A program made the translations under genes and the position numbers. From Microcoleus vaginatus PCC 9802 (GTDB lineage: Bacteria > Cyanobacteriota > Cyanobacteriia > Cyanobacteriales > Microcoleaceae): 64,000 nt of DNA. The stretch is taken from NCBI GenBank assembly GCA_022701275.1, contig CP031740.1, positions 2,801,001 to 2,865,000 of the forward strand. Direction: 5' to 3'. The notes below the pieces were generated by a model, which was not told the origin of the DNA, ran no database searches, and saw only the letters and a list, made by a program, of their open reading frames with translations. Below are positions 45,850 through 55,572 of the stretch, piece by piece; positions within the stretch are counted from its first letter, which is position 1; each line of letters starts with the position of its first letter.

Positions 45850-46293
45850 TCAAACTTTCTCCCATTCATTCTGTGTCTGGGCCAGGGCTGCTTCATATTT
45901 CTCTAAAAGCATTGTAGCGCTTGGCAAAATACTGACATGAGTTGGACTATCTTTCACAGCTTCAATATCTCCGAGGATCTTGCTGTCGTCAATCTGCCAA
46001 AGAGGATCTTTTCCTGTGCCGCCAAATTTTGGGGGTTTGCGGGATTGTGGTAAGCCTTCGATAGAGAGGGATACAGACATTCCTTTTGTGTTTCTAATGG
46101 CTACAGTGACAGACTCCTCTGAAGACTTGCGCTCTGTTTCTGGTAGTAAATAACCTTGTTCATCCAACCAGTCTTTGGGCACTTGCTCAACATCAATGTC
46201 AGTACCGTGTCTGACTCCCAGTAGCCTCGCGCTGCGTCCCATTTTGGGTTTACCGTTTTCTTCTGCCATGCCTCGATAATAGAGTGTTGCCAT
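45850..46293 (-). CDS. hypothetical protein with weak resemblance to Tse2-like ADP-ribosyltransferase toxins
   Basis: 148 residues starting MATLYYRGMAEENGKP; the ATG at 46293 is preferred to an upstream start. The order of motifs, an early Tyr-Arg-Gly, a central GMSV (KGMSVSLSIEGLP), GGTGKDPLWQID, then a late THVSILP followed by a helix ending in W, recalls the Tse2-type fold (GGTSVF and THYTIMP). This is a recall-based, weak match. The downstream 223-residue gene would be the natural immunity partner. Confidence 0.5.
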   Translation of the reverse strand: MATLYYRGMAEENGKPKMGRSARLLGVRHGTDIDVEQVPKDWLDEQGYLLPETERKSSEESVTVAIRNTKGMSVSLSIEGLPQSRKPPKFGGTGKDPLWQIDDSKILGDIEAVKDSPTHVSILPSATMLLEKYEAALAQTQNEWEKV

Positions 46294-46543
46294 TAGCCTT
46301 TTATCAGCCCAACTCGATCGCCAGACCAATCATAATGTAATTGCTGCATTGGTTGGATGCGATCGCTCTTTGTTTTTGCAGCTAATTCGTGAGATGTCAC
46401 TGCTCATTTATTTTGATTTGAGTATCAGGGAGAGCGCCCTGTGATTGCTCTCCCTTAATACGATTACTTGCGATCGTACAAACGCGGGTTTGTCTGTTTG
46501 CCGTTGTCTGTTTCAGTCGGCTCATCGTGGAGTGCGATCGCAA
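46294..46543. other. spacer between ftsH and the hypothetical pair
   Basis: About 250 bp without a gene; contains three GCGATCG motifs and a CGGGTTTGTCTGTTTGCCG segment related to the loop of the repeat at 36541. It would hold the promoter of the minus-strand pair. Confidence 0.5.
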
Positions 46544-46572
46544 AACGCAGATGATTTGGAATCATCTGCGTT
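46544..46572 (-). terminator. ftsH terminator hairpin
   Basis: AACGCAGATGAT and ATCATCTGCGTT form a perfect 12-bp stem with a five-base loop, 25 bases beyond the ftsH stop codon. Confidence 0.8.
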
Positions 46573-46596
46573 CATCGGCGGTTTAATTAAACCCTA

Positions 46597-48471
46597 TTAA
46601 ACTGAAGCCGCAACCTTATCTAAAGGCCGCACTTGACGGAGGAATTCGCGAAGTGAATCACCTTCCACCACCTCAGTTTCCAACAGTTTCTGGGTAATTG
46701 TTTCCAACAATTCCCGATTTGCTTTCAGAATATCCAAAGCTTGCTGATGTGCAGTTTCGACAATTTCCTTCACTTCTTGGTCGATCGCCTCAGCAGTCTG
46801 AGCACTTACCGCGCGGCGGGCATTTCCCATACCGTCATTGAGGAACATTGATTGTTGACCTCGATCGTAAGCTAGAGGCCCCAAAACCTTACTCATCCCG
46901 TAAGTGGTCACCATCCGTTCAGCTAAATCCGTCGCCCTTTGCAAGTCGTTGGAAGCGCCAGTAGTAATGCTACCAAACACGACTTCCTCAGCCGATCGCC
47001 CCCCCAACAAAGTCGCAATTTGACCCCGCAATTCCGATTCATCTAACAAGAAACGGTCTTCAGTCGGTAACTGCAAAGTATAACCCAAAGCAGCCATACC
47101 GCGAGGGACGATCGAGATTTTCGCAACTTCGCCATTACCAGTCATCAGAGCACCCACCATCGCGTGTCCAACTTCGTGATAAGCAACGATGGTTTTCTCT
47201 TTTTCATTGAGCACGCGGCTTTTCTTTTCCAAGCCAGCTACAATTCGTTCGATCGCCTCTGCAAAGTCTTCCTGCGCTACAGTTAGGCGTTTGTTGCGGG
47301 CCGCCAACAAAGCAGCTTCATTCACCAAATTTGCCAAATCAGCGCCGGAAAAACCGGGGGTGCGAGTGGCGATCGCCTTCAAATTAATATCCGGGCCCAA
47401 CTTCACTTTTTGAGCGTGAATGTTCAAAATTTCTTCGCGACCAGATAAATCGGGGCGATCGACTAAAACTTGGCGATCGAAACGACCAGGGCGCAACAAA
47501 GCAGCATCCAAACTTTCCGGGCGGTTAGTTGCAGCAAGCACAATTACCGTAGTATTGCCCGCAGCAAAACCATCCATTTCAGTTAACAATTGATTGAGAG
47601 TTTGTTCGCGTTCATCATTCCCACCGAAGCTAGCGTTACTGCTACGAGATTTGCCGATCGCGTCCAATTCATCAATGAAAATAATACAAGGAGCCTGTTT
47701 CTTAGCCTGCTCGAATAAATCTCTAACTCTTGCAGAACCAACACCTACAAACAGTTCCACAAACTCCGAACCGGAGATGCTAAAAAACGGCACGCCAGCT
47801 TCACCAGCCACTGCTTTTGCTAACAGCGTTTTGCCAGTTCCCGGAGGCCCGACTAACAGCACGCCTTTCGGAATTCGCGCACCAATTGCCGTAAACCTGT
47901 CGGGAGTTTTCAGGAACTCAACAACTTCGACTAATTCAGTTTTAGCCTCTTCTACTCCAGCCACATCAGCAAAAGTAATTTTCGCCGATTCGCCTTCTAC
48001 ATAGACCTTAGCTTTGCTTTTTCCGAGCGAGAGCGCACCCTGAGGCCCGCCACCCTGCCTGTTCATGAAAAATTGAAAAATCGCCACAAAAATCAGCGGC
48101 GGAACCACCCAGCTTAAAACACTGCCGATCCAGCCATTTTTGGCAGGGGGAGTTGCCGCAAATTCAACGCCTTTTTCTTGCAAAAGTTTAGGAAGTTCCA
48201 AGTCAAAAATCGGCGTCGTTGACAGCACTTGACCGGGTTGGTCGCCTTCGCCTTTTAGTTGGTAGCGAATTTCATTTTGGCCTACCGAAGCTCGGACTAC
48301 ATCTTGTTCTTGAACCTGATGGACGAACAAGCTGTAAGGCACTTGGGGAATTTGAGGGCCGAACAAATTGGGTAAAAAGATGTTTGCCAGCAGGAACAAA
48401 CTTGAGAGCAATAACAAGACATTGCTAATTTGTCGAAAACGAGGTGGTTGGGGCTGGTCTTTAATGGCCAT
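46597..48471 (-). CDS. ftsH: ATP-dependent zinc metalloprotease FtsH
   Basis: 624-residue membrane AAA protease. Two N-terminal helices (about 18-38 and 113-135), Walker [17 protein letters not shown], Walker [15 protein letters not shown] around [19 protein letters not shown] and zinc site HEVGH near 430. In cyanobacteria FtsH hexamers degrade damaged PSII D1 protein and stress-related membrane proteins; which of the four paralogues this is cannot be settled by eye. Confidence 0.96.
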   Translation of the reverse strand: MAIKDQPQPPRFRQISNVLLLLSSLFLLANIFLPNLFGPQIPQVPYSLFVHQVQEQDVVRASVGQNEIRYQLKGEGDQPGQVLSTTPIFDLELPKLLQEKGVEFAATPPAKNGWIGSVLSWVVPPLIFVAIFQFFMNRQGGGPQGALSLGKSKAKVYVEGESAKITFADVAGVEEAKTELVEVVEFLKTPDRFTAIGARIPKGVLLVGPPGTGKTLLAKAVAGEAGVPFFSISGSEFVELFVGVGSARVRDLFEQAKKQAPCIIFIDELDAIGKSRSSNASFGGNDEREQTLNQLLTEMDGFAAGNTTVIVLAATNRPESLDAALLRPGRFDRQVLVDRPDLSGREEILNIHAQKVKLGPDINLKAIATRTPGFSGADLANLVNEAALLAARNKRLTVAQEDFAEAIERIVAGLEKKSRVLNEKEKTIVAYHEVGHAMVGALMTGNGEVAKISIVPRGMAALGYTLQLPTEDRFLLDESELRGQIATLLGGRSAEEVVFGSITTGASNDLQRATDLAERMVTTYGMSKVLGPLAYDRGQQSMFLNDGMGNARRAVSAQTAEAIDQEVKEIVETAHQQALDILKANRELLETITQKLLETEVVEGDSLREFLRQVRPLDKVAASV

Positions 48472-48697
48472 TGATAGCTGTCATCCTTTGATTTAAAGCA
48501 GTTTTATTCATCTATTTTCTCATCAACTAGGCAGACAATGTTAAGCGGATTTCCTCACTTTATCGGGTGGGTTAACCCGCTAGCACGGATTTGCTATTAT
48601 TAACAATGCTTTTTTTAACGAACCGCGAAGATGCTACGGACACGAAGGAAGAGAAGAGCGTTATAGTATGTAGGGTGCGCCGAAGATCACCGAATAT

Positions 48698-49171
48698 TTA
48701 TGCCGCTTCTGGGTTTAATTGAATCATTTCCCAAGTAGTATAAGTGCCGATCGCACCCCAAATCACGTAAGGCAAAAGTAACAAAGCCGCAGTTTGAGAA
48801 ATCGGCAAAACAGCCAACGTCAACACAGCTCCCACAATCTCGCCAGCCCCTCCCAAAATTGTCCCTACTTTGAGACTTTTGGCTCTGAGAGTAGCAGGAA
48901 TATAAGCAACTGTGACAATTTCTAAAAGCAAGTACAAAGCCATCAACAGCCATGTTTTAAGGCTCCCTGGCTCCTGTTCCCACACGAAAGTAGCGCTGCC
49001 GGCCGCGCAAGCAAAAATCACCGTCCAAATTAACGGAATAGCAGGCTCAAAAAACATCCAATCCGGTCTTTGAAGTTTAACGGCCCAGTTAATATCCCGC
49101 AGTTTAAAAGACAGAGTGCCGAAGGCGACTGAGAAAGTCACGCCGCCGATAATCATCCAAGATTCCATCAT
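48698..49171 (-). CDS. TspO/MBR family protein
   Basis: 157 residues with five hydrophobic helices. Conserved features: KLQRPDWMFFEPAIPLIWTV after helix 1 and the C-terminal LLLLPYVIWGAIGTYTTWEM with the closing aromatic cluster. TspO proteins bind tetrapyrroles and influence stress responses. This member belongs to the divergent cyanobacterial group with a WMFFEPA loop. Confidence 0.85.
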   Translation of the reverse strand: MMESWMIIGGVTFSVAFGTLSFKLRDINWAVKLQRPDWMFFEPAIPLIWTVIFACAAGSATFVWEQEPGSLKTWLLMALYLLLEIVTVAYIPATLRAKSLKVGTILGGAGEIVGAVLTLAVLPISQTAALLLLPYVIWGAIGTYTTWEMIQLNPEAA

Positions 49172-49283
49172 GGTTTTCCACTCTCAAATTGCTCGATCGC
49201 TCATTAACTTGATCGTGTCAAATCCAAGCCGAACTTAGATCCGCCTTTAGTAATAACTTTTGTAAAGCCCGATGCAATTATCG

Positions 49284-50129
49284 CTAACCGCCAGACAAAT
49301 TCTTAGCAAACTCTTCGCGTCCAGACACCAAATTAGCTGGAACGCCGTTCGGGTAATTTTGCGCTATTAAAGCTTGCAACTTTTCAACTCGGTTTTCAGG
49401 GTTTGGGTGAGAACTCAAAAACTCCGGTGGCGCTTCGCCCTTCCTAGCAGCACCGAGAATTTGCATCACCTCAACAATAGCTCTAGGATCGTAACCCGCC
49501 TCCGTCATAAACCGAAAACCGAGCCGATCGCTCTCAAGTTCATCAGACCTACCGTACCGCAAACCGACAACTTGATTGACAGCTTGAGCAATTAATGCTG
49601 CCTGCTGACCCCCACCGCGCTCGTCGCTAGTAGCCACCCCAACCGCCGTTACCAAAGACCTCCCCAACTGCTGTTTTGCCAAGTGTTCCGCACCGTGCCG
49701 GCCCACAACGTGACCCGCCTCGTGTCCCAGTACAGCAGCCAACTGAGCCTCGGAACTCAGCCGCCGCAGGAGTCCGGCGGTAATGAAAACTTGTCCCCCC
49801 GGCAAAGCAAAAGCATTGACAGTTTGGGCGTCTCGCAGCAGGTGGAATTCAAACGGATAACCCGCTTGTTTAGCCGCCGAACTGTTGACAACTCGTTCGC
49901 CGACTTTATCGACATACTGCTGAATACTCTGGCTGGGATAAAGCCCCCCATGCTTGGCGGCCATTTGATCTCGCGCCTGCAATCCCAAAACTATCTCTTG
50001 GCGGGGAGAAAGCTGCACCCGCTGTCTCTCTCCAGTTACCGGATTTTGTACGTCGTTTGTAAAATAGGTGATTGCTCCAAAAAATGCCATTAATAGCCCG
50101 ATCGCGGCCCTGAATAAAAATGTGGTCAC
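49284..50129 (-). CDS. periplasmic M48 family metalloprotease (BepA/YfgC-like)
   Basis: 281 residues: N-terminal helix (FLFRAAIGLLMAFFGAITYF) that anchors or exports it, then the catalytic domain with HEAGH in VLGHEAGHVVGRHG (near 134) and third ligand in SDELESDRLGFRFM. Similar to periplasmic chaperone-proteases that assist outer-membrane protein assembly. Lies in the proteolysis-rich 44-50 kb stretch with htpX and ftsH. Confidence 0.92.
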   Translation of the reverse strand: MTTFLFRAAIGLLMAFFGAITYFTNDVQNPVTGERQRVQLSPRQEIVLGLQARDQMAAKHGGLYPSQSIQQYVDKVGERVVNSSAAKQAGYPFEFHLLRDAQTVNAFALPGGQVFITAGLLRRLSSEAQLAAVLGHEAGHVVGRHGAEHLAKQQLGRSLVTAVGVATSDERGGGQQAALIAQAVNQVVGLRYGRSDELESDRLGFRFMTEAGYDPRAIVEVMQILGAARKGEAPPEFLSSHPNPENRVEKLQALIAQNYPNGVPANLVSGREEFAKNLSGG

Positions 50130-50407
50130 AGGCTTTTACCTAAAAAGTTGCGCGATTAGAATACTAGGGTGACAACTACCTCCACATCTGTCTGAAGTAT
50201 CAAGAATGGAAAGTTGTTAGAGTTTTTTTGGAGAATTTGCGAACAAGGCTTTTTTTTTACGAACTGCTTTCGTCGCGTTAGCGAAGCGGCGCGTTTTCGT
50301 TACCACACGAAGGAAGAGAACAAGAGAAGAGAAGAAGGTTATAGTTATTAAATCGGTTAAATCTGTTAAATCAATTACACAATCCGTTGCCGAACTTCCT
50401 TCGCAAT

Positions 50408-52000
50408 ATGTTTCAAGCTACCCGCCGCCGCCTCGCTATTTGGTATACTGCCGTTACTGCCGTATTCTTACTTTTATTCGCCACTGGTTTCTATTTCTAC
50501 GTCCGCCATACTTTGATCGATCGCATAGATGACACCCTCCATCACGTTGTCGAAGTAATAGAGCGAACTCTCGTTATCGAACCGATCAATTTCCCTACTA
50601 CTGAAGATAAAATTAAGTTGCAAGTTAATATTCAAGCGAGTTTTCGAGATAGCACCGATGCAGTAGAAGACGACCACATTGATTTAGAATGGTTCAGTCC
50701 TACGGGGGAATTGCTATGGTCTACTTTATCGGAACCGCTGAATATTCCCATTCATGCTAACCGCACCGGCGAAACAGTTTGGATAATTAATAAGTTGCAG
50801 TTTGAGGACACAAATCAGGCACAAGAAAGTTTGGCAACGGGCTATGTAGGGGATGTCACGGATTTAAGGGATAGAACGAAGAGGGATTTAACCGCAGAGG
50901 GGCAGAGGCAAGAGAGAAGAGATTTGGATGGGGATTTGAATGCAGGTTGGCAGGAAAATCTAAATTTAGGTAGTGAAAAGTCGATCGCACAAAATACAAA
51001 TCGCGTTTCTACCAAACCAATTAGCATTCGGACAACTCAAAACTATTCCCTCAGACAAGTAACGCAGCGAGTACAAATCGGTCGCCAAGTTCTGGGATAT
51101 TTGCGAGTCAGCCATCCTTGGTTTGAAGTGACAAAACCCATCCGCCAATTAATTCTCGATTTGATTTTGGGCGCGGGTTTAACTCTAATTTGCGTTGCAG
51201 CTATTGGCTGGCTGCTGTCGGGATTGGCTATGAAACCTGTGCGGGAATCTTATCAGCGTCTCAAACAGTTTACTGCTGATGCTTCTCACGAACTCAGAAA
51301 TCCGATCGCCACTATTCAAACTAACGTGCAAGTAGCTTTAGCGGAACCGGATATCGAACCGCAGCAGCATCAACAGCTACAAGTTATCGAACGTCTCACC
51401 CGCCGTTTGGGGCGCTTGGTTGATGATTTGCTGTTTTTAGCCAGACAAGATAGCGGTATCGTGCAGCAGCAGTGGATTGAGGTTCCTCTCGATGCTTTGC
51501 TGATGGAGGTAATTGAAGAACAACAGGCGATCGCCACTACCCAAAATCTCTCTCTTTCTTTGGAAATTGTCGATCTGCCCAACGCTGAGGAAAACTTTAC
51601 ACTTTTAGGCGACTGGGATCAACTAGCCCGACTTTTTACCAATCTCGTCAGCAACGCCGTGCAGTACACGCCCTCTGGCGGTCAAATTCAAGTAGAATTG
51701 CAGCTTGCAGCTAAAAACAAAAGAAATTCGGCGATGTTAAATCCTGCGCTGCAAATAAAAGTAACAGACACCGGCATCGGAATTTCCGCAGAAGCCCTGC
51801 CGCATTTGTTCGATCGATTCTATCGCGCAGATCCCGCCCGCACCCACCGCAGCGCCGCCGGTTCCGGCTTAGGATTAGCCATCGCCAAAGCAATTGTCGA
51901 AAATCACCGAGGCCAAATCCGCATTGACAGCCAAGTCGATCGAGGTACCGCCGTTACCGTCACCCTCCCCGCCCACAAATCAGAAGCATCTCGCCCCTAA
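50408..52000 (+). CDS. sensor histidine kinase with enlarged sensory loop
   Basis: 530 residues: helix 1 (LAIWYTAVTAVFLLLFATGF), extracytoplasmic domain to about 245, helix 2 (LILDLILGAGLTLICVAAIG), dimerisation domain with phospho-His about 294 (FTADASHELRNPIATIQT), and catalytic domain with N box (LFTNLVSNAVQYTPSGG) and G boxes (VTDTGIGIS; GSGLGLAIAKAI). The ATG at 50408 is preferred over TTG at 50387. The loop at about 155-200 holds a polar insertion (TAEGQRQERRDLDGD) derived from an intergenic repeat. No response regulator is adjacent. Confidence 0.9.
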   Translation: MFQATRRRLAIWYTAVTAVFLLLFATGFYFYVRHTLIDRIDDTLHHVVEVIERTLVIEPINFPTTEDKIKLQVNIQASFRDSTDAVEDDHIDLEWFSPTGELLWSTLSEPLNIPIHANRTGETVWIINKLQFEDTNQAQESLATGYVGDVTDLRDRTKRDLTAEGQRQERRDLDGDLNAGWQENLNLGSEKSIAQNTNRVSTKPISIRTTQNYSLRQVTQRVQIGRQVLGYLRVSHPWFEVTKPIRQLILDLILGAGLTLICVAAIGWLLSGLAMKPVRESYQRLKQFTADASHELRNPIATIQTNVQVALAEPDIEPQQHQQLQVIERLTRRLGRLVDDLLFLARQDSGIVQQQWIEVPLDALLMEVIEEQQAIATTQNLSLSLEIVDLPNAEENFTLLGDWDQLARLFTNLVSNAVQYTPSGGQIQVELQLAAKNKRNSAMLNPALQIKVTDTGIGISAEALPHLFDRFYRADPARTHRSAAGSGLGLAIAKAIVENHRGQIRIDSQVDRGTAVTVTLPAHKSEASRP

Positions 52001-52302
52001 AACTTCCCCTCTCCTCTGCGCCCTCTGCGCCCTCTGCGGTTAATAAAAAAACAGGACTTAAGCAGAAACGATGAAAAATAGATCCTGCGATTGCTTCGTT
52101 CCTTTCTTCCGACACAAATCCCCCTCTAAACTTCCTCTCTTCCCCTCGGACTGTGCACCCTAGAAAGGTTAATCACAAAATCTACCCCTCAAGCCTGATT
52201 CTTCCTACCTCTGGCCCCAAGCAAGCTATTAAAATTCAATTCCCGCATAGATTAACATGAACTTTGTTGGAAAACCTCGATCGAACTTGTGAGGAGTTAT
52301 TT
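52001..52302. other. spacer with CTCTGCGCC repeat
   Basis: At 52010-52042 CTCCTCTGCGCCCTCTGCG occurs, the widespread CTCTGCGCC unit; its complement is what has entered the kinase gene at 50888-50913. The rest is T/C-rich without features. GAGGAG at 52291 is the ribosome binding site of the next gene. Confidence 0.6.
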
Positions 52303-52881
52303 ATGTTTCGCCACAATCTACCGTTAAAAAAAATCAGCTTGCTAGCAGCCACCTGCGGAGGTTTACTCGTTAGTCTCGCAACACTTTCCCAGGCCGGCGG
52401 CCCACCGCCCCAACAAGGAAAACCCGTTTCCCAACCCGCAGAGACTCCCTCAGAGACTCCCGCAGCCACTGAAGAACCCGTCAGCCAACCAACTCCGGCT
52501 GCAAGTCCGGGCCTCAGCGGGGTGCCATCTACACCCACAGACGCACCTCCCCGCTTTCCCCTGCCCAGTGCGCGAGTTACGCCTGCTGAAGGCGGGATAG
52601 TAATTAAACTGGTGAATACCACCAATGCTGTCATCAATTATCAAATCGTAGGCGTGACCCAGCCGCGCACTCTGGGCGAACAATCGGAAATTTTGCTTCA
52701 AACCCTCCCAGTGCCAATCACTCTCACTTACCAGCGCCCAGACGGCGGATTGGTGCTGGTTCGCCCCCAAGCAACCGCGATGCCGGGAATGTTGCAAGTC
52801 AGTTTCGGCGCGACAACTGAGGTGGCCGCTGATACAAAATCCCTGGAAATTCAGGAAGATGGGAGAGTATTTGTGAATTAG
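52303..52881 (+). CDS. secreted protein of unknown function
   Basis: 192 residues starting MFRHNLPLKKISLLAATCGG with a signal peptide (cleavage near SQAGG), a Pro/Thr/Glu-rich stretch (about 30-80) and a C-terminal beta-rich domain (IVIKLVNTTNAVINYQIVGV). GAGGAG lies 7 bases before the ATG. No family name recognised; probably periplasmic or outer-surface. Confidence 0.75.
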   Translation: MFRHNLPLKKISLLAATCGGLLVSLATLSQAGGPPPQQGKPVSQPAETPSETPAATEEPVSQPTPAASPGLSGVPSTPTDAPPRFPLPSARVTPAEGGIVIKLVNTTNAVINYQIVGVTQPRTLGEQSEILLQTLPVPITLTYQRPDGGLVLVRPQATAMPGMLQVSFGATTEVAADTKSLEIQEDGRVFVN

Positions 52882-53251
52882 GTTAATTGGTTGACTGTTG
52901 ACTGTTGACGGTTGACTGTTGACGGTTGACGGTTGACTGTTGACTGTTGACTGTTGACTGTTACCATTCGTGTCAACTTAAGACTAAAATCCCTAATAAA
53001 TATCGTTTATAGTTGAGTTTGGCTCCCCCCTAACCCCCCTTATTAAGGGGGGGACAAGAGTATTCTTACGTCCCCTCTAACTCCTATTAATAAAGGGGGA
53101 AGAGCATTTAAGTTCCCCCTTCTTAAAGGGGATTTAGGGGGATAGAAACTTCGATACAAACGAGATATTATACACAGGGTTTTAGTATTATGTTGACACC
53201 GATAGGCTGTTACTAATTCCCAATTTCCAATTCCAAATTCACAGTCAACCG
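52882..53251. other. spacer of heptamer array plus CCCCC/GGGGG repeats
   Basis: 52889-52962 is a run of about ten GTTGACT/GTTGACG heptamers. 53021-53145 holds the CCCCCCTAACCCCCCTTATTAAGG family in two overlapping inverted pairs. 53210-53245 carries CAATTTCCAATTCC units and one more GTCAACC heptamer. No gene. Confidence 0.8.
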
Positions 53252-54448
53252 TCAATCGCCGAGTACCAAAGGAGGTAACTTAGTAAAAGGTAAATCCTCG
53301 TTGACGGCATCAATTTCTTGCTGTTCTCTTTCGTTGATTTGACCGATATAAGACTTGAGAATTTGCGCCAGACGGTTGTTATAAAATCGGTGCAAACTAT
53401 AATTGGGCGTAGCTGGAAAGCCGCGCCGTTTTTTGTGCCTGCCGCCGGCACCGGGATCGAAGCTTTGGATGCCCCGATCGATCGCCCATTCGATCGGCGT
53501 ATAGTAGCAAGCATCGAAGTGCAAGCAGTCGATTTCCTGCAAACTGCCCCAATAACGCCCGTACAGTCGATCGCCCTTATACAAACAAAAAGACATACCC
53601 ACAGGCTGTCTGTCATCTTCCTTGTCGTAGGCGGCTACAAATAAAACTCGATCGCGATAATTGTGGTGCAACTGTTCAAAAAATCGCTTAGTCAGATACT
53701 TGCTTCCCCACCAACCAAATTTGTCGCAAGTATTCTCATAAAAAGCATACATTTGAGCAAACATGGCTTGGGGAATTTCATCGCCTGTCAGCGTTTTTAC
53801 CAACAAACCAGCTTGGTCAACTGCTTTGCGTTCGCGCTTGATATTGCGGCGCTGGTTAGCATTAAATGCGCCTAAATAATTGTCAAAATTTTGATAGCCT
53901 TGATTTTGCCAAATATAGCTGTGGTGCAGCCAACTGCTGAAACCATGGCGTTCCATTCTTTCGCGCCATTCGGGATCGACATAAAGGAAATTGCAGCCGG
54001 AGATATTGTGGCGATCGCAAAAATGGTCGATCGCGCTTACCATTACTCCCGTTAACTCGTCTTCATCTTCCCCCTCGGCAATCAAAAACCGATAGCCTTC
54101 AGCCGGAGTAAACGGCGTCATGCCCATCAATTTCGGATAATATTGAACACCCAAACGTTGGGCTAAATCCGCCCACTGATTATCGAATACAAATTCCCCG
54201 TAACTGTGGCTTTTGACATAAAGTGGCGCGCAAGCAATCAACTGTTTGTCTCGCCAGACTGTTAAGTGATGCGGTAGCCAACCGGTTTTACCTGTCGCAC
54301 TGCCCGAGATTTCGAGATTGTTAAGCCAATCCCATTCCAGAAAGGGAGTTTTTAGTGGCATCGCCAGGGCATCCCACGACGCTTGCGGGATTTCGCCTAT
54401 TTTGCTAATCCAGGCTACAGAATATTCAGGTTTTGGCTGTTTCAGCAT
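53252..54448 (-). CDS. FemAB-like N-acyltransferase (DUF482/COG3146)
   Basis: 398 residues of the peptidoglycan-type acyltransferase group with a GNAT fold: FLEWDWLNNLEISG near the N terminus, NANQRRNIKRERKAV in the centre and the C-terminal FDPGAGGRHKKRRGF motif. Predicted to transfer an acyl or aminoacyl group; substrate unknown. Length normal. Confidence 0.87.
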   Translation of the reverse strand: MLKQPKPEYSVAWISKIGEIPQASWDALAMPLKTPFLEWDWLNNLEISGSATGKTGWLPHHLTVWRDKQLIACAPLYVKSHSYGEFVFDNQWADLAQRLGVQYYPKLMGMTPFTPAEGYRFLIAEGEDEDELTGVMVSAIDHFCDRHNISGCNFLYVDPEWRERMERHGFSSWLHHSYIWQNQGYQNFDNYLGAFNANQRRNIKRERKAVDQAGLLVKTLTGDEIPQAMFAQMYAFYENTCDKFGWWGSKYLTKRFFEQLHHNYRDRVLFVAAYDKEDDRQPVGMSFCLYKGDRLYGRYWGSLQEIDCLHFDACYYTPIEWAIDRGIQSFDPGAGGRHKKRRGFPATPNYSLHRFYNNRLAQILKSYIGQINEREQQEIDAVNEDLPFTKLPPLVLGD

Positions 54449-54554
54449 AGGGAGATTTGAGCGTAGAGCGATCGAACTTCATTTAAGTTAATATAATTTC
54501 CCCTGTTCGACACTTGTTAACAGCCTCTGCCGGGGAACCAGTAAAAATGCCGGA

Positions 54555-55283
54555 CTATCGATCGACCCGATAATGCAAAAATACCTCTTGTCCCACCTGT
54601 TTAACTGCCAAAAGCTCCAATTTCGGCGCTACATCCGCCAAAAAACCCTCTCCCTCAACAGCCGTCGGTGCATCCGCGCCGCCCAAAATTAACGGACACA
54701 CCGTCAGCCAAAGTTCGTCTACCAAGCCTGCAGCCAGCACAGAGGCTACCAGTTTTCCCCCGCCCAGAATCGCCAAGCGTTTGATATCGAAGCTTGCTAG
54801 CTGTTGAAACGCATCAATCCAATCAATCTCTCCACCTGCGGTTTTCGCATAGATAATTCGATCGAACATCGAAGGAAGAAGGAAGAAGGAAGAAGGAAGA
54901 GGGAAGAGGGAAGAAGGAAGAGGAGACGGCAATCCCGTGTCCCTGCTGTCTTGCCCCGTCAGCAGCCACCGAGGCACCGGTTGCTGGAAAAATCGCAAGT
55001 TGGGGTCAAATTGGGGCGATCGCGAACATACAATTTGCACCGGTTGTGGGGGCTTCCCTTGCAGTTCCCTCTGTTTGACCAATTCTGGCGAAATCACTCT
55101 CATCGTCGTCCCATAAGCCTGTAAAGTGCCGTTGCCGAACAAAACCGCGTCACTTGTGGCTACTTGCTGTTCCAGGTGGGATTTGTCGTTGGCAGAACCG
55201 AATCTCGCGGGCGATCGTACTGCATCTGCTATTTTACCGTCAGCACTGATCGCGAGTATTACTGTTGCGTGAGGTTCAGTCAT
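54555..55283 (-). CDS. RibD C-terminal domain-like reductase with repeat insertion
   Basis: 242-residue NAD(P)H-dependent reductase of the RibD/DHFR-like fold: TVILAISADGKIADAVRSPA at the N terminus, DAVLFGNGTLQAYGT, and AILGGGKLVASVLAAGLVDE in the C-terminal half. Possibly the reductase step of riboflavin synthesis or a pteridine reductase. Residues about 118-138 (LPSPLPSSLFPLPSSFFLLP) come from a GAAGAAG-type array (54871-54925) inserted in frame between beta strands. Confidence 0.87.
   Translation of the reverse strand: MTEPHATVILAISADGKIADAVRSPARFGSANDKSHLEQQVATSDAVLFGNGTLQAYGTTMRVISPELVKQRELQGKPPQPVQIVCSRSPQFDPNLRFFQQPVPRWLLTGQDSRDTGLPSPLPSSLFPLPSSFFLLPSMFDRIIYAKTAGGEIDWIDAFQQLASFDIKRLAILGGGKLVASVLAAGLVDELWLTVCPLILGGADAPTAVEGEGFLADVAPKLELLAVKQVGQEVFLHYRVDR
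54871..54925. repeat. in-gene GAAGAAG heptamer array
   Basis: About eight GAAGGAA/GAGGGAA heptamers read on the minus strand as LLPSSFF periods within the RibD-like gene. It is in frame, so the gene remains open. Confidence 0.9.
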
Positions 55284-55572
55284 GGCTTATCAGAATTTCG
55301 CAGAACAACATTTAACTGTACCAATTCACAACTATTTGTAAAGTTTGTTTTCAACTCGCTCGTACTGGTTTTATTTGACGGATAATGTGGGTTTATTTAT
55401 TTTGCAACCGCAGCGATCGCCCTACCAAAGTATTTACTTTTCTTTACAAACAGCAGACAAAAAACGGCGTGGGAGGTAAAAAATTCGTTGCAGACTTTAA
55501 ATGCGCCGCGCGATCGACTAGAGTAAAAAAAATGGCTTGATCCGTTTATTCATCGCAAAGGAAAAAAAGCTC
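55284..55572. other. intergenic promoter region of psaE
   Basis: About 290 bp between the divergent RibD-like gene and psaE. Contains one GCGATCGC site near 55413 and A/T-rich sequence. A psaE promoter is expected here; no element can be named with confidence. Confidence 0.5.

Noticed and set aside
50408-52000. A two-component pair with an adjacent response regulator
   Set aside because: Neighbouring genes are an M48 protease and a secreted protein; the only single-domain response regulator (28304) is far away.
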